Shown here piece after piece: positions 51,335 through 62,965 of a DNA stretch of 64,000 nucleotides. The DNA is taken from positions 730,857 to 794,856 of the forward strand of contig CH003386.1 of the NCBI GenBank assembly GCA_000149265.1, written 5' to 3'. The DNA comes from Ciona savignyi. Taxonomy: Eukaryota; Chordata; Ascidiacea; Phlebobranchia; Cionidae. The stretch's first letter is position 1, and each line of letters starts with the position of its first letter. A program made the translations under genes and the position numbers. A model generated the notes under the pieces. That model searched no databases, was not told where the DNA came from, and worked only from the letters and a program-made list of their open reading frames with translations.

Positions 51335-52540
51335 ATGTAGCAAGGGTCATACTCCGAGTTCAGGTTATAGGAAGAACTAATGTCATACCACTATACCACT
51401 CCTCCGCGACTTTTTGCGCAGTTTCCAGAAGCCAGATCATTGTCCATGTCGATCGTTGTGAAGATTTATCAGCGAATCTTCTGTGTGGATTGGTTGATTG
51501 TGTTTTGGATATACGATTGACGTTTTATTTTGATATACTGTATTTTGTTTAAGCGCTTGCTTGTGGCGTGCCTTTTAAGACTTGTGTACAAATAGGAAAA
51601 TCTTCCATGTTATTCATCCAGTTATTTTATATGTAATGTTGCACGTGTTTACATTCTTTTTCATGTTCAACTTTTTTATATTCATTTAAGTATCCCCCTT
51701 TCCACATTCTGGTTTACTGTTTAACAGTATAATGATTTTTTTAACTTTATTCTTGTTATTTCAGTTTTATACACACACCTCGATTGTAATTGCTTTTTTG
51801 GTGATACTGTGTGTAATAGTTTCGCTTCAAGTTTTTTAACCGTTTTACCATTTTACGCTTATTTTTAAATTATTTTGTATTTGCTTTAAAAGTACAATGC
51901 AACAAGACCTAGTATTTGATCTTACGTTAGCCCGAAAAATACAGCGTCCTACGAACCAAGGTTTATTTCTGTTACTCGTATATTTCTATTCACGAGGTTA
52001 CATGTAGTTCGGCAAATATACATGACGTCACCTGCAGATCCACTGAAACCCGATACGGTTAATTTGTAGTTGGTCGCCTCTGAACTAATTGCAAATTCTA
52101 TGTAAGTCATCGACGTTTAAGAGCTTCGATAAACAAAAGTAGCTTTAAAAAACACTCGTATTCCGCGAAAGCTGTAACCGCTTCGTTACATGATTTCATT
52201 TGAATAGATTAAGGGAGCATATAATTGCTCACAACTAAAACTTGGAATACAGCTCACTCGTATTCCAATGCAACATTTATATTTTATGAATCATATATAT
52301 ATATATATTTATGATATATTTTATGAATCATATATATCAGTGAATAAGTTAACTTTGAAAATTACACCACCTGTAGTATTGATCATTTATTTTTACATAC
52401 GTATCGATCATTTATGTATGTATGTATTTAAAACGCATACATAATCAGTTCTATTCTTAACAAAAATAATATATTAAGTTGCATAGAAACAGAGCTGCAT
52501 CTTCTGTACATTTCGTAGACTAACGTTGATTGCAATAGTC
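51335..52540 (-). pseudogene. Decayed fibrinogen-related gene (oldest copy)
   Basis: Minus-strand relic of the same gene family as A and B. The signal-exon remnant is near 52500-52530 (CGAAATGTACAGAAGATGC), followed by intron 1-like sequence. After that come pieces of exon 5 near 52150-52195, exon 6 near 52025-52125 and exon 7 at about 51475-51335. Exons 2-4 are absent, because intron 1 sequence is followed directly by exon 5 sequence. The exon 7 remnant has in-frame stops and indels and has lost the WWY/C ligand-pocket pattern. It cannot encode a fibrinogen domain. Confidence 0.75.
52285..52335. repeat. AT-rich duplicated block
   Basis: TATATTTTATGAATCATATA occurs twice flanking an (AT)n run. 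It lies in the intron 1-like part of the decayed FReD copy. Related blocks are seen in intron 1 of the intact genes. Confidence 0.5.
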
Positions 52541-52883
52541 CTCAAATTAACACACTACACCAGTAAAACGATGGGATTTTAAGTCGAATAGCTAATACAG
52601 ATTGGGGAATCACCACAATTATTACTTAGCAAAACACTTTTTTAAATATCATGACTAAGAGAGTACCACTTATCAGATCCGTCCGCACATAGAGGTCTAT
52701 TGATTGGTTATACACCATCTATGACTATTTTCTACCATCGTACTATATATTACAAAATAAATTTACACTGTACAATGACACATGCAAAAAATAAATATAT
52801 TTCACATAGATATAAAAAAGAGAAATCGTTTTTGGTCGCAACATGGACTCTACCAGACAAAAAACCACAGTCATAGTTTTAAT

Positions 52884-55757
52884 TTAATTTTTTCGAAACT
52901 TCATTTCAGTGTAAGATAGAGCTCCAATCTTCAAAGTATCCAATGATTTCCAGTGTATATAACGCCTCCTGGTGTTGCAAGGGCCATACTCCGAGTTCAG
53001 GTTGGAGTTAGAACAATCGTCATACCACCAACCGCCTCCTCCGCGCATTTTGGCGCAGTTTCCAGAAACCAGATCATTGTCCATGTCGATCGTTGTGAAC
53101 TGTCTTCCGTTGTGACGATTCATCAGCGAATCTCCTGAGTGGATTGGTTGATTGTGTTTTGGATCTAGAATTCACTTTTAAATTTAAACTTTTAATTTTG
53201 TTAGAATGCGCGCTTGTGGCCTTATTTTTAAGACTTATGTAGACATAGGAAAATCTATAACGTTATTCCTTAAGTTCTGGCGTATGCAACACGCTTATGT
53301 GTAATGTTGTGCGTGTTTATATCCTTTTAATATTCAATTGTTTGTTAGATATATAGTAAGTTTCTATTAACTCTTGGAGCAAAGGTTTAAGCCCGTTAGA
53401 ACAGCGTCCTGTGAACCAAGGTATATTTCTGTTACACTCATATATTTCTATACATGACGTTACCTGCAGATCCACTGAAATCCGACACAGTTAATGTGTA
53501 GTTGGTCGCCTCAGAACTGATGTCAAATTCTCTGAAAAGCATCGTCATTTAAAATCTTCGATAAACAACTTGGATTTCAATCTAACTCACGCGTATTCCG
53601 CGAAAGCTGCAACCGTTTTGTTGCATAATTTCATGTCGATTCGAAGTCGGTAGCTACTTTGTGCCGTAAAGAAATTAATATTCTTCAAACCTGAAAGTTA
53701 CGGTTTATTGTTTGTTCAGATAATCCGGATAATACAGACCCATCCAGAACTCATGGTTAAGGTCACCGAAGCCGTCCGCATATTCTTTCCAGTTTCGCTC
53801 AAAACTGGTCGATCCATCCACGCGCCGCTGAAACACCTTAAACGTGGGTTCTAATTTATCTAAACGTACTGTGACCTAAATATTTAACTAGGTTAAAACT
53901 AAGACATGTATTCTGATTTTTTATAAAAAATAGAACCCGTAAAAAGTACAATATGTTGGGTTCAATTGAATTCTGCGTTGTACTGTGATACAATGTTATA
54001 AATCCGGCTTCCCATCCACGAGAATATCCATAATTCAACCACCAATGCGCAATGCACAGACTGCAAAGAATAGACTTGGGGCACGATGTGACTTATGATA
54101 CTCGTATAGATAAAGTTTTTTTTTAACAATTCGACATCTAAACACCACAGTAGCTTCAATATATGAACTGTTCCGAAAGAAGTAATGGCCACAGAAATAC
54201 AGAAATATGACTTTACTTTTGCGAAAGAGGTCTAAATAATATCTTCAAAACGACCAACCGTCCATCCACCGCCTGTTGTTTCAAGATCGCAGTAAACTTC
54301 TACTCCAGGACTGCCAACCGTGTAAACGCCGCTTTTCCTTTGACCTACACGGTATACATCGCTACAGCCGTCTAAATATATTGTTTACGTGAATATAGAT
54401 ACAATTTAAAATTGTGCTTCCTAAAATCTTGTATTTAATTGGTTAGAAACTGGCAATTTCTTAACATTTGCATTGTGTTAAATAATTTATACAACAGCAA
54501 TTTGTAAACGATGCATTTGCATGTACTAAATTAAATAACGTCCATAAGACCCTTTTCTATAAACACAAATATGAATAAAGTGGTCTGAGTTAAGACCGAT
54601 TTAAGCACCTTTCTGTTCATGAGCTTTAAAGGCTCATGTCTTAGCTTTTATGTACCTTTAAGAAACCTTATGTCATATATGCTAATTACGAACTTTAATA
54701 TGGGCAGATATTTTTTATAGCATTAACATGTCACTCACCTGGTTGGGAGAAAATCTGAAATCGAATCTTTACAATCAAATCCACCCAACCCTCATTACTA
54801 TCGGTCCGTTGCAACCGAACGATGGCACCAGCAATTTTTATTTCCAATACTGTGACGTTGAATTCCACACCGACCCCAGATGCGGTTGCATTGATGTAAT
54901 AAGGTAGTGATGTGAAACAAATTCTGTGCATGACGTACATGATCTTGCTGGAGGTCGATGAGGTCAAGGTGTGAAGAAGTGTTTTGTCGTACACCTTTGT
55001 TTCACCTGCGTGTTTAGCATGCTCAAGCTTGTTAATACATTTTGTGGACATTTTCATACACTTTTAATGTTTGAATTACATATGGACAATGTTATGTCAT
55101 TAAAAATAAGTATATGCGAACAGAAGGTGACATGTGGCAGATCCTTTTGCTAGCATATTATAGTGGTTTTCTCCTAGGTCACATACCCTATATTTGTTTC
55201 CATGCGGAATCAGCCTCTATTAGACTTCAAATTCGTGTGATTTTTGTTTTGAAGAGTTTTGTTTGAAATCATTAAGTTAAAAATCTTCAACATTTTCTAA
55301 GTGATATGTGAATAGGAAAACGGAGCCTGTAATTATACACAACTCAACCCTGGAATACCACACTCTTATCCAAGTGCAACATTTCTATATTAATAATCAT
55401 ATACTATATTAAGGTATATAAGTACACATATTAACTATATTAAAATCAGTTCATCTGTACTTTAGTGCCATTATTAAGTTGCGATTATTTATATCAATAT
55501 ATACCAATATGCAAAGACATATATAATTTCTATGTTATGAATCCTATATATATAACAGTACACAAATTAGCCTTAAACATTACACCACCTGTACTCTTGG
55601 GCCATTATTAAGTTGAGATTATTTATAAGTATATATAAATATATATAAAACGCACATATAATCAGTCATATTCCCTATAAAATAATAGTTTACATTTACC
55701 TTGTTCAATTGACATCAGGATGCATAAAGACAGAGCAAGTTGGAGTCTTTTGTACAT
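52884..55757 (-). CDS. Secreted fibrinogen-related protein A (FReD)
   Basis: Seven exons: 55757-55700, 55005-54739, 54371-54259, 53875-53740, 53690-53591, 53531-53464 and 53134-52884, giving 330 residues. Exon 1 encodes a signal peptide starting [16 protein letters not shown]. Exon 2 encodes an 89-residue segment of unknown family with two N-glycosylation sequons (NATA, NVTV). Exons 3-7 form a complete fibrinogen C-terminal domain: [38 protein letters not shown], the EFWMGLKNI start of the next strand, LRIDM, the calcium site DMDNDL, and the pocket sequence [16 protein letters not shown]. Such proteins are usually secreted lectins of innate immunity or cell adhesion. Exon 4 could start at the acceptor used here or at one 39 bases further on (AAG before GTGTTTCAG). 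The extra [12 protein letters not shown] is open in both genes. The exon 2 acceptor is the least certain. Confidence 0.85.
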
Positions 55758-55880
55758 TTGGTTGACTAACGTTAATTGTGACAGCCCATAAGTAATGAAA
55801 CTGAATCAGTGTAACGGCGGGCTTTTAAGACGAATTGCTGTTACAGCTTTTTTTTTAAGTTTTCAGGTTTGGTGTTAGGA
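55758..55880 (-). promoter_or_regulatory. Conserved upstream region of FReD gene A
   Basis: About 120 bases before the start ATG are conserved with the same position in gene B and in the orphan copy at 63024-63150. The core blocks read on the minus strand are GCTGTAACAGCAATTCGTC, TTAAAAGCCCGCCGTT and ACTGATTCAGTTTCATTACT. The TTAAAAG lies about 70 bases before the ATG and could be a TATA-like element. Promoter function is inferred from position and conservation only. Confidence 0.45.
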
Positions 55881-56376
55881 ACACGTTGCAAATTAAATAT
55901 AGTAAATATTTAAATCTGCATAAATTGTTTAATCAGTTTCGGTTATAAATTATAAATTTATTAACCTTATGTTTTATGCAAAAATTAAGATAGCTCTTAC
56001 CGGGAAGTAATATAGGTTTATCCAAAATATGTTGATATATTTAATTTAACAGATTAAGCAATTCAGGCAAAATATACATATCTGCTGTTCATTACCCTTT
56101 CAAGTAGTTTAAAGGGAAGACGAGACAAATTGGACAGCAAAAACTGATATAACAGTTTTCGTAAAAGTTATACATAAGTCATTTCACTGCATATTCATTG
56201 CATACTCTATTTTATCTCATTCATTCATTCATAAAGATATTATTGGCCTTTATTAATTATATAGCACTGCTTTTTAGACGCACAAATAAAACACCAATAA
56301 AATCGAACAGTGCACTATAGCTGTTTGCTACTATCGTAGTGTATATTACATAATACATTTACGCTGTACAATTATA

Positions 56377-58481
56377 GGGGAGAGTGGTACTCAGTGATAC
56401 GAAAAATGCCTTTTATCCAATATCTTTAATAATAATCGTTTTATTTCAAATTTTTTTTGTTAATAACATTAAACAATCATTTGGGTATCTGATGGAAGTA
56501 CTGGATTTTTTTTATTACCCATGTGTTGTGATAAAAATGGGGTTTATTGGGGGTGCCTTTTTTGTCTCACTGGGTACCACCCCGGTATACAGTGAGACAC
56601 ACCCTAGTACACAGTGAGACATTTGTAGAGGTGGTACAAATTGCTGTTTAAATTGCCCCTATTTAACAATGTATTACTTACTAGCTTAAAATAATTATAT
56701 GTACGGTCATTCTCGACGTGTGCCGATGTTGATTTGTTTACATACATGTGCAAATCCAACGTTAAATTCAACAAGAAAGTTTATTACACGGCACAAACTT
56801 ACCAATGTTTTAAAACTGACAAGAATATCATAAAAGTTCAGTGTCAATCTATTGCAACATGGTAAATTAAGCAGACTGATACACAGTTTAATACAAGTTT
56901 GAAGCAGTAAAGAGCAATTCACACATGAAAACAGTGTTTAGTAAAAGGTTTAAAATGACAATCCAGACCAAAGGGTACAAAACTTTAAAATAAGAAATGC
57001 CTTAAATGGAACAGTGAGGAACACACTCATCGCACAAGGAGTCATCGATTTCATATAAGCTATTTCAACCAATTCATCAACAGTGTACAATGTGCAGGGC
57101 TGCCCTGCATTATGCAGCATCCAACTATTCATTGCAGCTCTATAAAATTATTTAAATGGAAAATACACAGTGCATCCAACTGTTGCATTTTGTGTGAACA
57201 ATGAGGTGGCAGGGTCAATGTTGTCACACCAGTTTCTCTTGCCAGGACCAGGACTTTAAGTGACATGTGGCTTTCATGGTTGTCAAAAATTAACAGATTT
57301 GGATTTTCTTTTGAGCTTGAAGAGTGCTTGATGAAGTGTTCCATCACCTGTGAAAAGAGGTCCGAGTTCATCCAGCCTGTTATCTGTGCTAAACAAAGAG
57401 TCCCAGATGGAGCACCATTTAACATGTGAGATTTAAAGTTGCATCATGGAAACACTATTGCTGGTGTTTAGAATGTACCAGCAGCACACACAATAGCACA
57501 TGTATAAACCTCTTTCACCACTAGTTGCTTTGGAAATTTGCTTGACAGCTTTTCAGCAAGAATAGCCTTGGATGCAGAGACAATGGGCGTGCCAGTCTCA
57601 TCCAAATTAAAGATCTTTGTAGCAGCACAAAGCACAGATGGACTCCGGCTATAAATCAACCTCAAGTTTTCGTAGAACTAGTTTACATTATGTTTATTAA
57701 ATGAGGTCGTTCTCGAAAGACTACAGGTTTCTTGTGGAATTTTCAGCAGCTTTTTGCTTACTGACATACCTTGGTAGTGTTTAAAATTTCACTACTGTAT
57801 GATCTGCTGCCTTTCTTGGGCTCCATTCATTGGACAAAACCAACTGAACAGCTTCACTCAGGCAATATTCTAATGATGAGCCAATTTTATGGTTTTCTGA
57901 ATTTACTTTCACAATTCTTTCCACGAGTCCACTCCTAGTTATTAAAAATAATAAATATCTAAAACTGGATAGATTTATATACTTGGCTAACTACTGTATA
58001 GGCTATTTCTGAACATAAAAATGCTCTTTGTGGGCTTAAACCCCCCAAAAAAGATAATAAAACACTCCTGTATTCTGTCTCACAGTGTACCTCAACATAG
58101 TGTCTCACTGAGTACGTAGATACTACAAATCTATAAGTCAAAATTAAAGATACTTAAATTGAGGTTGCCATGTTCTTTTTCTATTTGTAAGCAAGGTATG
58201 CACCTACTTTATCACTTCCCAGTAACTTTAGCCTTAAAGCTAATGTTCACCCATCTAAATTAAGTTTGCAGCTAGCGTATAAAATTTTACTTAGACCCTT
58301 GAAAAATCTAAAACTTCCATAACTTTCCAAAACTGACATGCTGGTTCCTTAAAGTTCGTTACAAAGTGCGTTGGTAACGTGAAAGCACTCAACCGTCAAA
58401 TGTTTTAATATTTTTATGTTTTTACGTTTTTATTCAAAATTTCTCACTGTGTACCATGTCCCACTCAGTACCACTCTCCCC
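56377..58481. mobile_element. Pogo-type DNA transposon (Tc1/mariner superfamily), 2.1 kb
   Basis: Terminal inverted repeats start GGGGAGAGTGGTACT at both ends, and the element is flanked by TA on each side (56375-56376 and 58482-58483), the target duplication of Tc1/mariner/pogo elements. Extra copies of a CAGTGAGACA-like motif lie inside each end. The equivalent spacer at 63630-63645 reads straight through without the element, which fixes both borders. It contains a broken transposase on the minus strand. It sits between the divergent FReD genes. Confidence 0.9.
57129..57900 (-). pseudogene. Broken pogo/Tigger-family DDE transposase
   Basis: On the minus strand the catalytic core is recognisable. 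The first aspartate is in IFNLDETG (near 57600), the second in LLIFDNHESH (near 57300) and the third in LPPHCSHKMQQLD. The last two are separated by 35 residues, the DD35D spacing of pogo-like enzymes. The reading frame is interrupted by stops at 57470-57468 and 57446-57444. Upstream, 57900-57710 shows remnants of an N-terminal DNA-binding part (NEWSPRKAADHTV) with further stops. The element cannot make its own transposase. Confidence 0.8.
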
Positions 58482-58544
58482 TAAAGAAGGCTAACATAAT
58501 GACAAATGTTAGAATACAATCAAATCGAAAAAAAGTCAATCATT

Positions 58545-58830
58545 TAAAAAGTTTCCAGTAGAATCCAGATCATTGCCCATATGTCGATCGCTGTGAACTG
58601 TCTTCCGCTATGACGATTCATCAGCGAATCTTCTTGTGGATTGGTTGATGTGTTTGGGATCGATCGACATCGACAATGATCTGGATTCTGGAAACTGCGC
58701 CAAAAGTCGCGGAGGAGGCGGATGGTGAAAAACATTATATGAACTTGACATCCTTGGATACTTTGAACAACGGAACCCTATCTTACACTGACATAAGGTT
58801 TTGGAAAAAAATAAAACAAAACAATTACTA
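58545..58830. pseudogene. Hairpin-shaped FReD exon 7 fragment
   Basis: The first half (58545-58640) is the start of FReD exon 7 in minus orientation ([12 protein letters not shown]). The second half (58660-58830) is the same exon in plus orientation, from the calcium site through RGGGGW to YTDIRFWKKIK. The two halves face each other, so the stretch around GTTTCCAGTAGAATCCAGAT pairs with CTGGATTCTGGAAAC downstream. The plus half has a deletion after GGGGW with a stop. It is an inversion junction relic. Confidence 0.75.
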
Positions 58831-58883
58831 TGGGTTACGATTTTGTCTTTCAATAGTAATGACAGCAATATTGTAAAAATAAA

Positions 58884-60000
58884 AACGTCAACTTTTTTTT
58901 ATGCATAACGAAATTTATATGCCAGCAACTCGCAAGCACTGGTGTGCTGATTATGCCTGTTGGTGTGGCAGAGGTCCACGTTGACACCAAACCCGATTTT
59001 GTCTTTTCTTATATTATTGTGAAATATATTCATTTTTTGCATGTGTCGTTGTATAGCGTAAATTAATTATGTAATATGTACTAAGAGAGTAGAAAACCCA
59101 TATAGATGGCGTATAACCAATTAATAGACCTCTATGCGCGGTTCTGACGACTGGTACCCCCTGAGTCATGGTATTTAAATGATTGTTTTGCTGAGTAAAT
59201 TGTCGTGGAAAGGTGTTGTGCATCTGTTTTGTTGGGTAAAAAAGTTCCCGGTATACAGTGGAACCAGTTTGAAATCTTTAACCATAATTAAGGAGGCTGT
59301 TACGTTTGGGTTATAAATCCAAGCTTCAACTTTAAGTTGTCTAACATTTATAAGACTTCCTGTAGCAGTATTTTTTGTGAGGTCAGTTTGCATCGGAGAG
59401 ATAGGGAGAATAATTGGTTGAAGGTCTCCTAAAATTTATTGTCCGATAAAACAGATTTTTCAGTCTAAAACGTAGTGCTGCTGAATGAGAGAAAACTAAG
59501 AACGCACATGACAATGCTATAAGCAAATGCAATAAACTACAAAAAATAGTCAATGCATAGTTTTTAAACTTGTGTGAGTAAAACCCCTAAAAAACCACTA
59601 AATTACTTTTTATACTTAATATACTGTAAATCGTTGCGCCAGAAAGTTGAGGTTAAACGAAAAAGATGTGTACCGCAAGAGGGTAGCAATATATTGAATG
59701 TCGGTAAAAATGTTCGTTCTTTATTTAAAATACGTGAAAGGGGAATTAACTAAGCAAAAATGTAAAAATAAAAAAATATTTTAACATATTTTAAATATAT
59801 TAATTTTCCTGCTTTTCAATGCATTTTTTAATAATAACTGCAAACATTATGCTATTAACTCTATTATAGCATTATTTTATTTAGCATGAAACAAAAGGTA
59901 AATAAATTTAACACTGAAACTAATCAAACAATATATGAATATTTGAAATTAAAATACTTTTTAAAAATAAATTAAAAATTTATTCTGCAACGTTTTCTTT
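58884..60000. other. Spacer between hairpin relic and gene B
   Basis: AT-rich, with no gene. Its left part (58990-59130) matches the 3' flank of gene A (52650-52830) in reverse. A GC-richer block at 58915-58995 has palindromic features (CCAGCAACTCGCAAGCACTGG core) and may be a mobile-element fragment. The part near 59740-60000 is extremely AT-rich. Confidence 0.5.
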
Positions 60001-60009
60001 AAGACCAAA

Positions 60010-60136
60010 CCTGAAAACTTCAAAGAACAAACCTGAACAAACAAAAGCTGTAACAGCAATTCGTCGTAAAAGCCCGTCGTTTCACTGATTCAGTTTCATT
60101 ACTTAGGGACTGTCGCAATTAACGTTAGTCAACGAA
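60010..60136 (+). promoter_or_regulatory. Conserved upstream region of FReD gene B
   Basis: Mirror copy of the region before gene A: GCTGTAACAGCAATTCGTC, AAAAGCCCGTCGTTTCACTG and ATTCAGTTTCATTACTTAGG end just before the start ATG at 60137. In gene B the TTAAAAG of gene A reads GTAAAAG. If this is the promoter, the two genes fire in opposite directions away from the transposon-containing spacer. Confidence 0.45.
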
Positions 60137-62814
60137 ATGTACAGAGGATGCAGCCAACTTGCTCTGTCTCTATGCATCCTGATGTCAATTGAACAAGGTA
60201 AATGTAAACTATTATTTTTATAGAAAATAGGACTTATTATGTGTGCGTTTTATATATGTAAATATATTTATAAATGATCGCAACTTAATAATGGCCCAAG
60301 AGTACAGGTGGTGTAATAATCAAAGCTAATTTGTGTACTGTTATATATATGATTCATAACATAGGAATGTTGCATTGGGATAAGAGTGGGTGTATTGCAA
60401 GTTTAAGTTGTGTAAAATTATATGCTCCGTTTTTCTATTCAGATCAGAAAAAATGATAAAGATTTATACGCTGGTTTCATATATGTAAACAAATATAGGT
60501 GACACCCCTTGTGACCTAGGAGAAAACCACTATAATATGCTAGCAAAAGGATTCTCCACATGTCACCTTCTGATCGCATATACTTATTTTTAATAATATA
60601 ACATTGTCCACATGTAATTCGAACATTGAAAGTGTGTCGCAGATGTCTACAAGATATATTAACAAGCTTGAGCATGCTAAACACGCAGGCGAAACAAAGG
60701 TGTACGACAAAACACTTCTTCACACCTTGACCTCGCCGACCTTCAGCAAGATCATGTACGTCATGCACAGAATTTGTTTCACATCACTACCTTATTACAT
60801 CAATGCAACCGCATCTGGCGCCGGTGTGGAATTCAACGTCACAGTATTGGAAATAAAAATCGCTGGTGCCATCGTTCGGTTGCAACGAACCGATAAAAAT
60901 GAGGGTTGGGTGGATTTGATTGTAAAGATTCGATTTCAGATTTTCTCCCAACCAGGTGAGTGACATGTTAATGCTATAAAAATATCTGCCCATATTAAAG
61001 TTCGTAATTGGCATATATATGAAATAAGGTTTCGTAGAGGCGCCTGAAAGCTAATGAAGCACATAACCAGAAAGGTGCTTAAATCGATCTTAACTCTGAC
61101 CACTTTATTCGTGTTTGTGTATGTAAAAAAGGGTCTTATGGACGTTGGTAAATTCATGACATGCATGCAATACATATTTTAAAAATTGCAGTTGCATAAA
61201 TTATTTAACACATTGCAACGGTTAACAAATGTCCATTTTCTAACCTATTAAAGAAAAGATTTTAAGGGGTACATTTCAAATTGTATCTATATTCACGTAA
61301 ACAATCTATTCAGACGGATGTAGCGATGTATACCGTGTAGGTCAAAGGAAAAGCGGCGTTTACACGATTGGCAGTCCTGGAGTAGAAGTTTACTGCGATC
61401 TTGAAACAACAGGCGGTGGATGGACGGTTGGTCGTTTTGACGATACTGTTTTAGACCTGTTTAGCAAAAGGAAAGTCATATTTTTGTAACCATTCTTTAG
61501 CTACAGTTCGGATATTGAAGCTATTACAATGCTTAAATGTCAAATTGTTTGAGAACCATACTTTATCCACGAGTATCATGGGTGACTAAGTGCCCACAGT
61601 CCAATCGTTGCAGATTGTGCAGTCCGCATTGGTGGGTAAATTATGGATATTCTTGTGGGTAAGAAGCCAAAATTTGTAACATTGTATCACAGTACAACAC
61701 AGAATTCAATTGACCCAAACATATTGTACTTTTCACGGGTGCTATTTTTATAAAAAAACAGATACATGTCTTACTTTTAACCTAGTTAAATCTTTAGGTC
61801 ACAGTACGTTTAGACAAATTACGACCCACGTTTAAGGTTTTTCAGCGGCGCGTGGATGGATCGACCAGTTTTGAGCGAAACTGGAAAGAATATGCGGACG
61901 GCTTCGGTGACCTTAACCATGAGTTCTGGATGGGTCTGTATTATCCGGATTATCTGAACAAACAATAAACCGTAACTTTCAGGTTTGAAGAATATTAATT
62001 TCTTTACGGCACAAAGTAGCTACCGACTCCGAATCGACATGAAATTATGCAACGAAACGGTTGCAGCTTTCGCGGAATACGCGTGAGTTTTAAAGTCATA
62101 TTTGTTTATCGAAGATTTTAAATGACGATGCGTTTCAGAGAATTTGACATCAGTTCTGAGGCGACCAACTACACATTAACTGTATCGGATTTCAGTGGAT
62201 CTTTAGGTAACGTAATGTATATTTGACAGAACTGCAGGTAACGTCATGTATTGAAATATATGAGTGTAAGTGTGTAACAGAAATAAACCTTTGTTCACAG
62301 GACGCTGTTTTAACGGGCTAAAACTTTTGCAATTGAATAGAAAAGGGTTATAAACACGTACAATATTAAATATAACAAGGTTATAAACAAGTACAATACA
62401 TAAACGGGTTGCATACGCCAGAACTCGGGAAATAACGTTATTGATTTTCCTATGTCTACATAAGTCTTAAAAATCAGGCCACAAGCAGGCGCTTTAACAT
62501 AAATAGAAGTTTAAATTAAAAAGTGATTCATATACCCCAAACGCAATTAACCAATCCACTCAGGAGATTCGCTGATGAATCGTCACAGCGGAAGACAGTT
62601 CACAACGATCGACATGGACAATGATCTGGATTCTGCAAACTGCGCCAAAAGTCGCGGAGGAGGCGGATGGTGGTATAGAGATTGTTCTCACTCCAACCTG
62701 AACTCGGAGTATGGCCCTTGCAACACCGATAGGCGTTATATGCACTGGAAAACCTTGAATACTTTGAAAGACGGAGCTCTATCTTACACTGAAATGAAGT
62801 TTCGGAAAAATTAA
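60137..62814 (+). CDS. Secreted fibrinogen-related protein B (FReD)
   Basis: Seven exons: 60137-60197, 60689-60955, 61314-61426, 61798-61933, 61983-62082, 62139-62206 and 62564-62814, giving 331 residues. The signal peptide begins [17 protein letters not shown]. Exon 2 has the unrecognised segment [13 protein letters not shown] to IFSQP with NATA and NVTV sequons. The fibrinogen domain has [62 protein letters not shown] and [16 protein letters not shown] and ends MKFRKN. Domain cysteines and the DMDND calcium ligands are present. The intron 61934-61982 is only 49 bases, but must be removed: reading through it hits a stop and breaks the FWMG-LKNI strand. Ascidian self-incompatibility v-Themis proteins are also fibrinogen-like, but no polycystin-type partner gene is seen here, so I do not assign that role. 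Confidence 0.87.
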
Positions 62815-62820
62815 AATAAA
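62815..62820 (+). terminator. AATAAA directly after gene B stop codon
   Basis: A canonical AATAAA hexamer abuts the TAA at 62812-62814. If used, the 3' UTR would be only about 20 bases. It may be coincidental in AT-rich sequence. Gene A has ATTAAA-type sequence in the same place. Confidence 0.3.
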
Positions 62821-62965
62821 AAATACACATATTAACTATATGCAATGCAGATCATCTGTACTTTAGTGCCATTATTAAGTTGCGATTATTTATATCTATA
62901 TATACCAATATGCACAGACATATATAATCAGTCTTATTCCCTATAAAATAATGGTTTACATTTAC

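Larger units (their letters stand above)
52650..55940. repeat. Inverted-repeat arm, left (FReD gene A)
   Basis: The whole of gene A with its 5' and 3' flanks matches, in opposite orientation, sequence to the right. The gene body and upstream flank match 59990-62830. The 3' flank at 52650-52830 matches 58990-59130 in reverse, including the block AACGACACATGCAAAAAATG read on the reverse of the right side. Most exons and several introns, including a 49-bp one, keep identical lengths. Confidence 0.8.
59990..62830. repeat. Inverted-repeat arm, right (FReD gene B)
   Basis: Reverse-orientation partner of the gene A arm. In exon 2 I count ten differences in 267 bases between the arms. Exon lengths 267, 113, 136, 100, 68 and 251 are identical, as is the 49-bp intron. 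On the right the arm stops at about 62830, where sequence homologous to gene A intron 1 begins in the opposite orientation. Confidence 0.8.

Noticed and set aside
51310..51552. Plus-strand open frame of 80 residues
   Set aside because: It is the antisense of the decayed FReD exon 7 and flanking sequence.
60430..60690. Longer exon 2 of gene B starting upstream, for example after the TTTCTATTCAG acceptor
   Set aside because: That acceptor leads to an early stop in the required phase. The acceptor giving GETKVYDK is the only one that fits both genes, although its pyrimidine tract is weak.
52884..62814. Assignment of the FReD pair as v-Themis self-incompatibility ligands
   Set aside because: Those ascidian proteins are fibrinogen-like but are encoded together with a polycystin-type receptor gene, which is not in this window.
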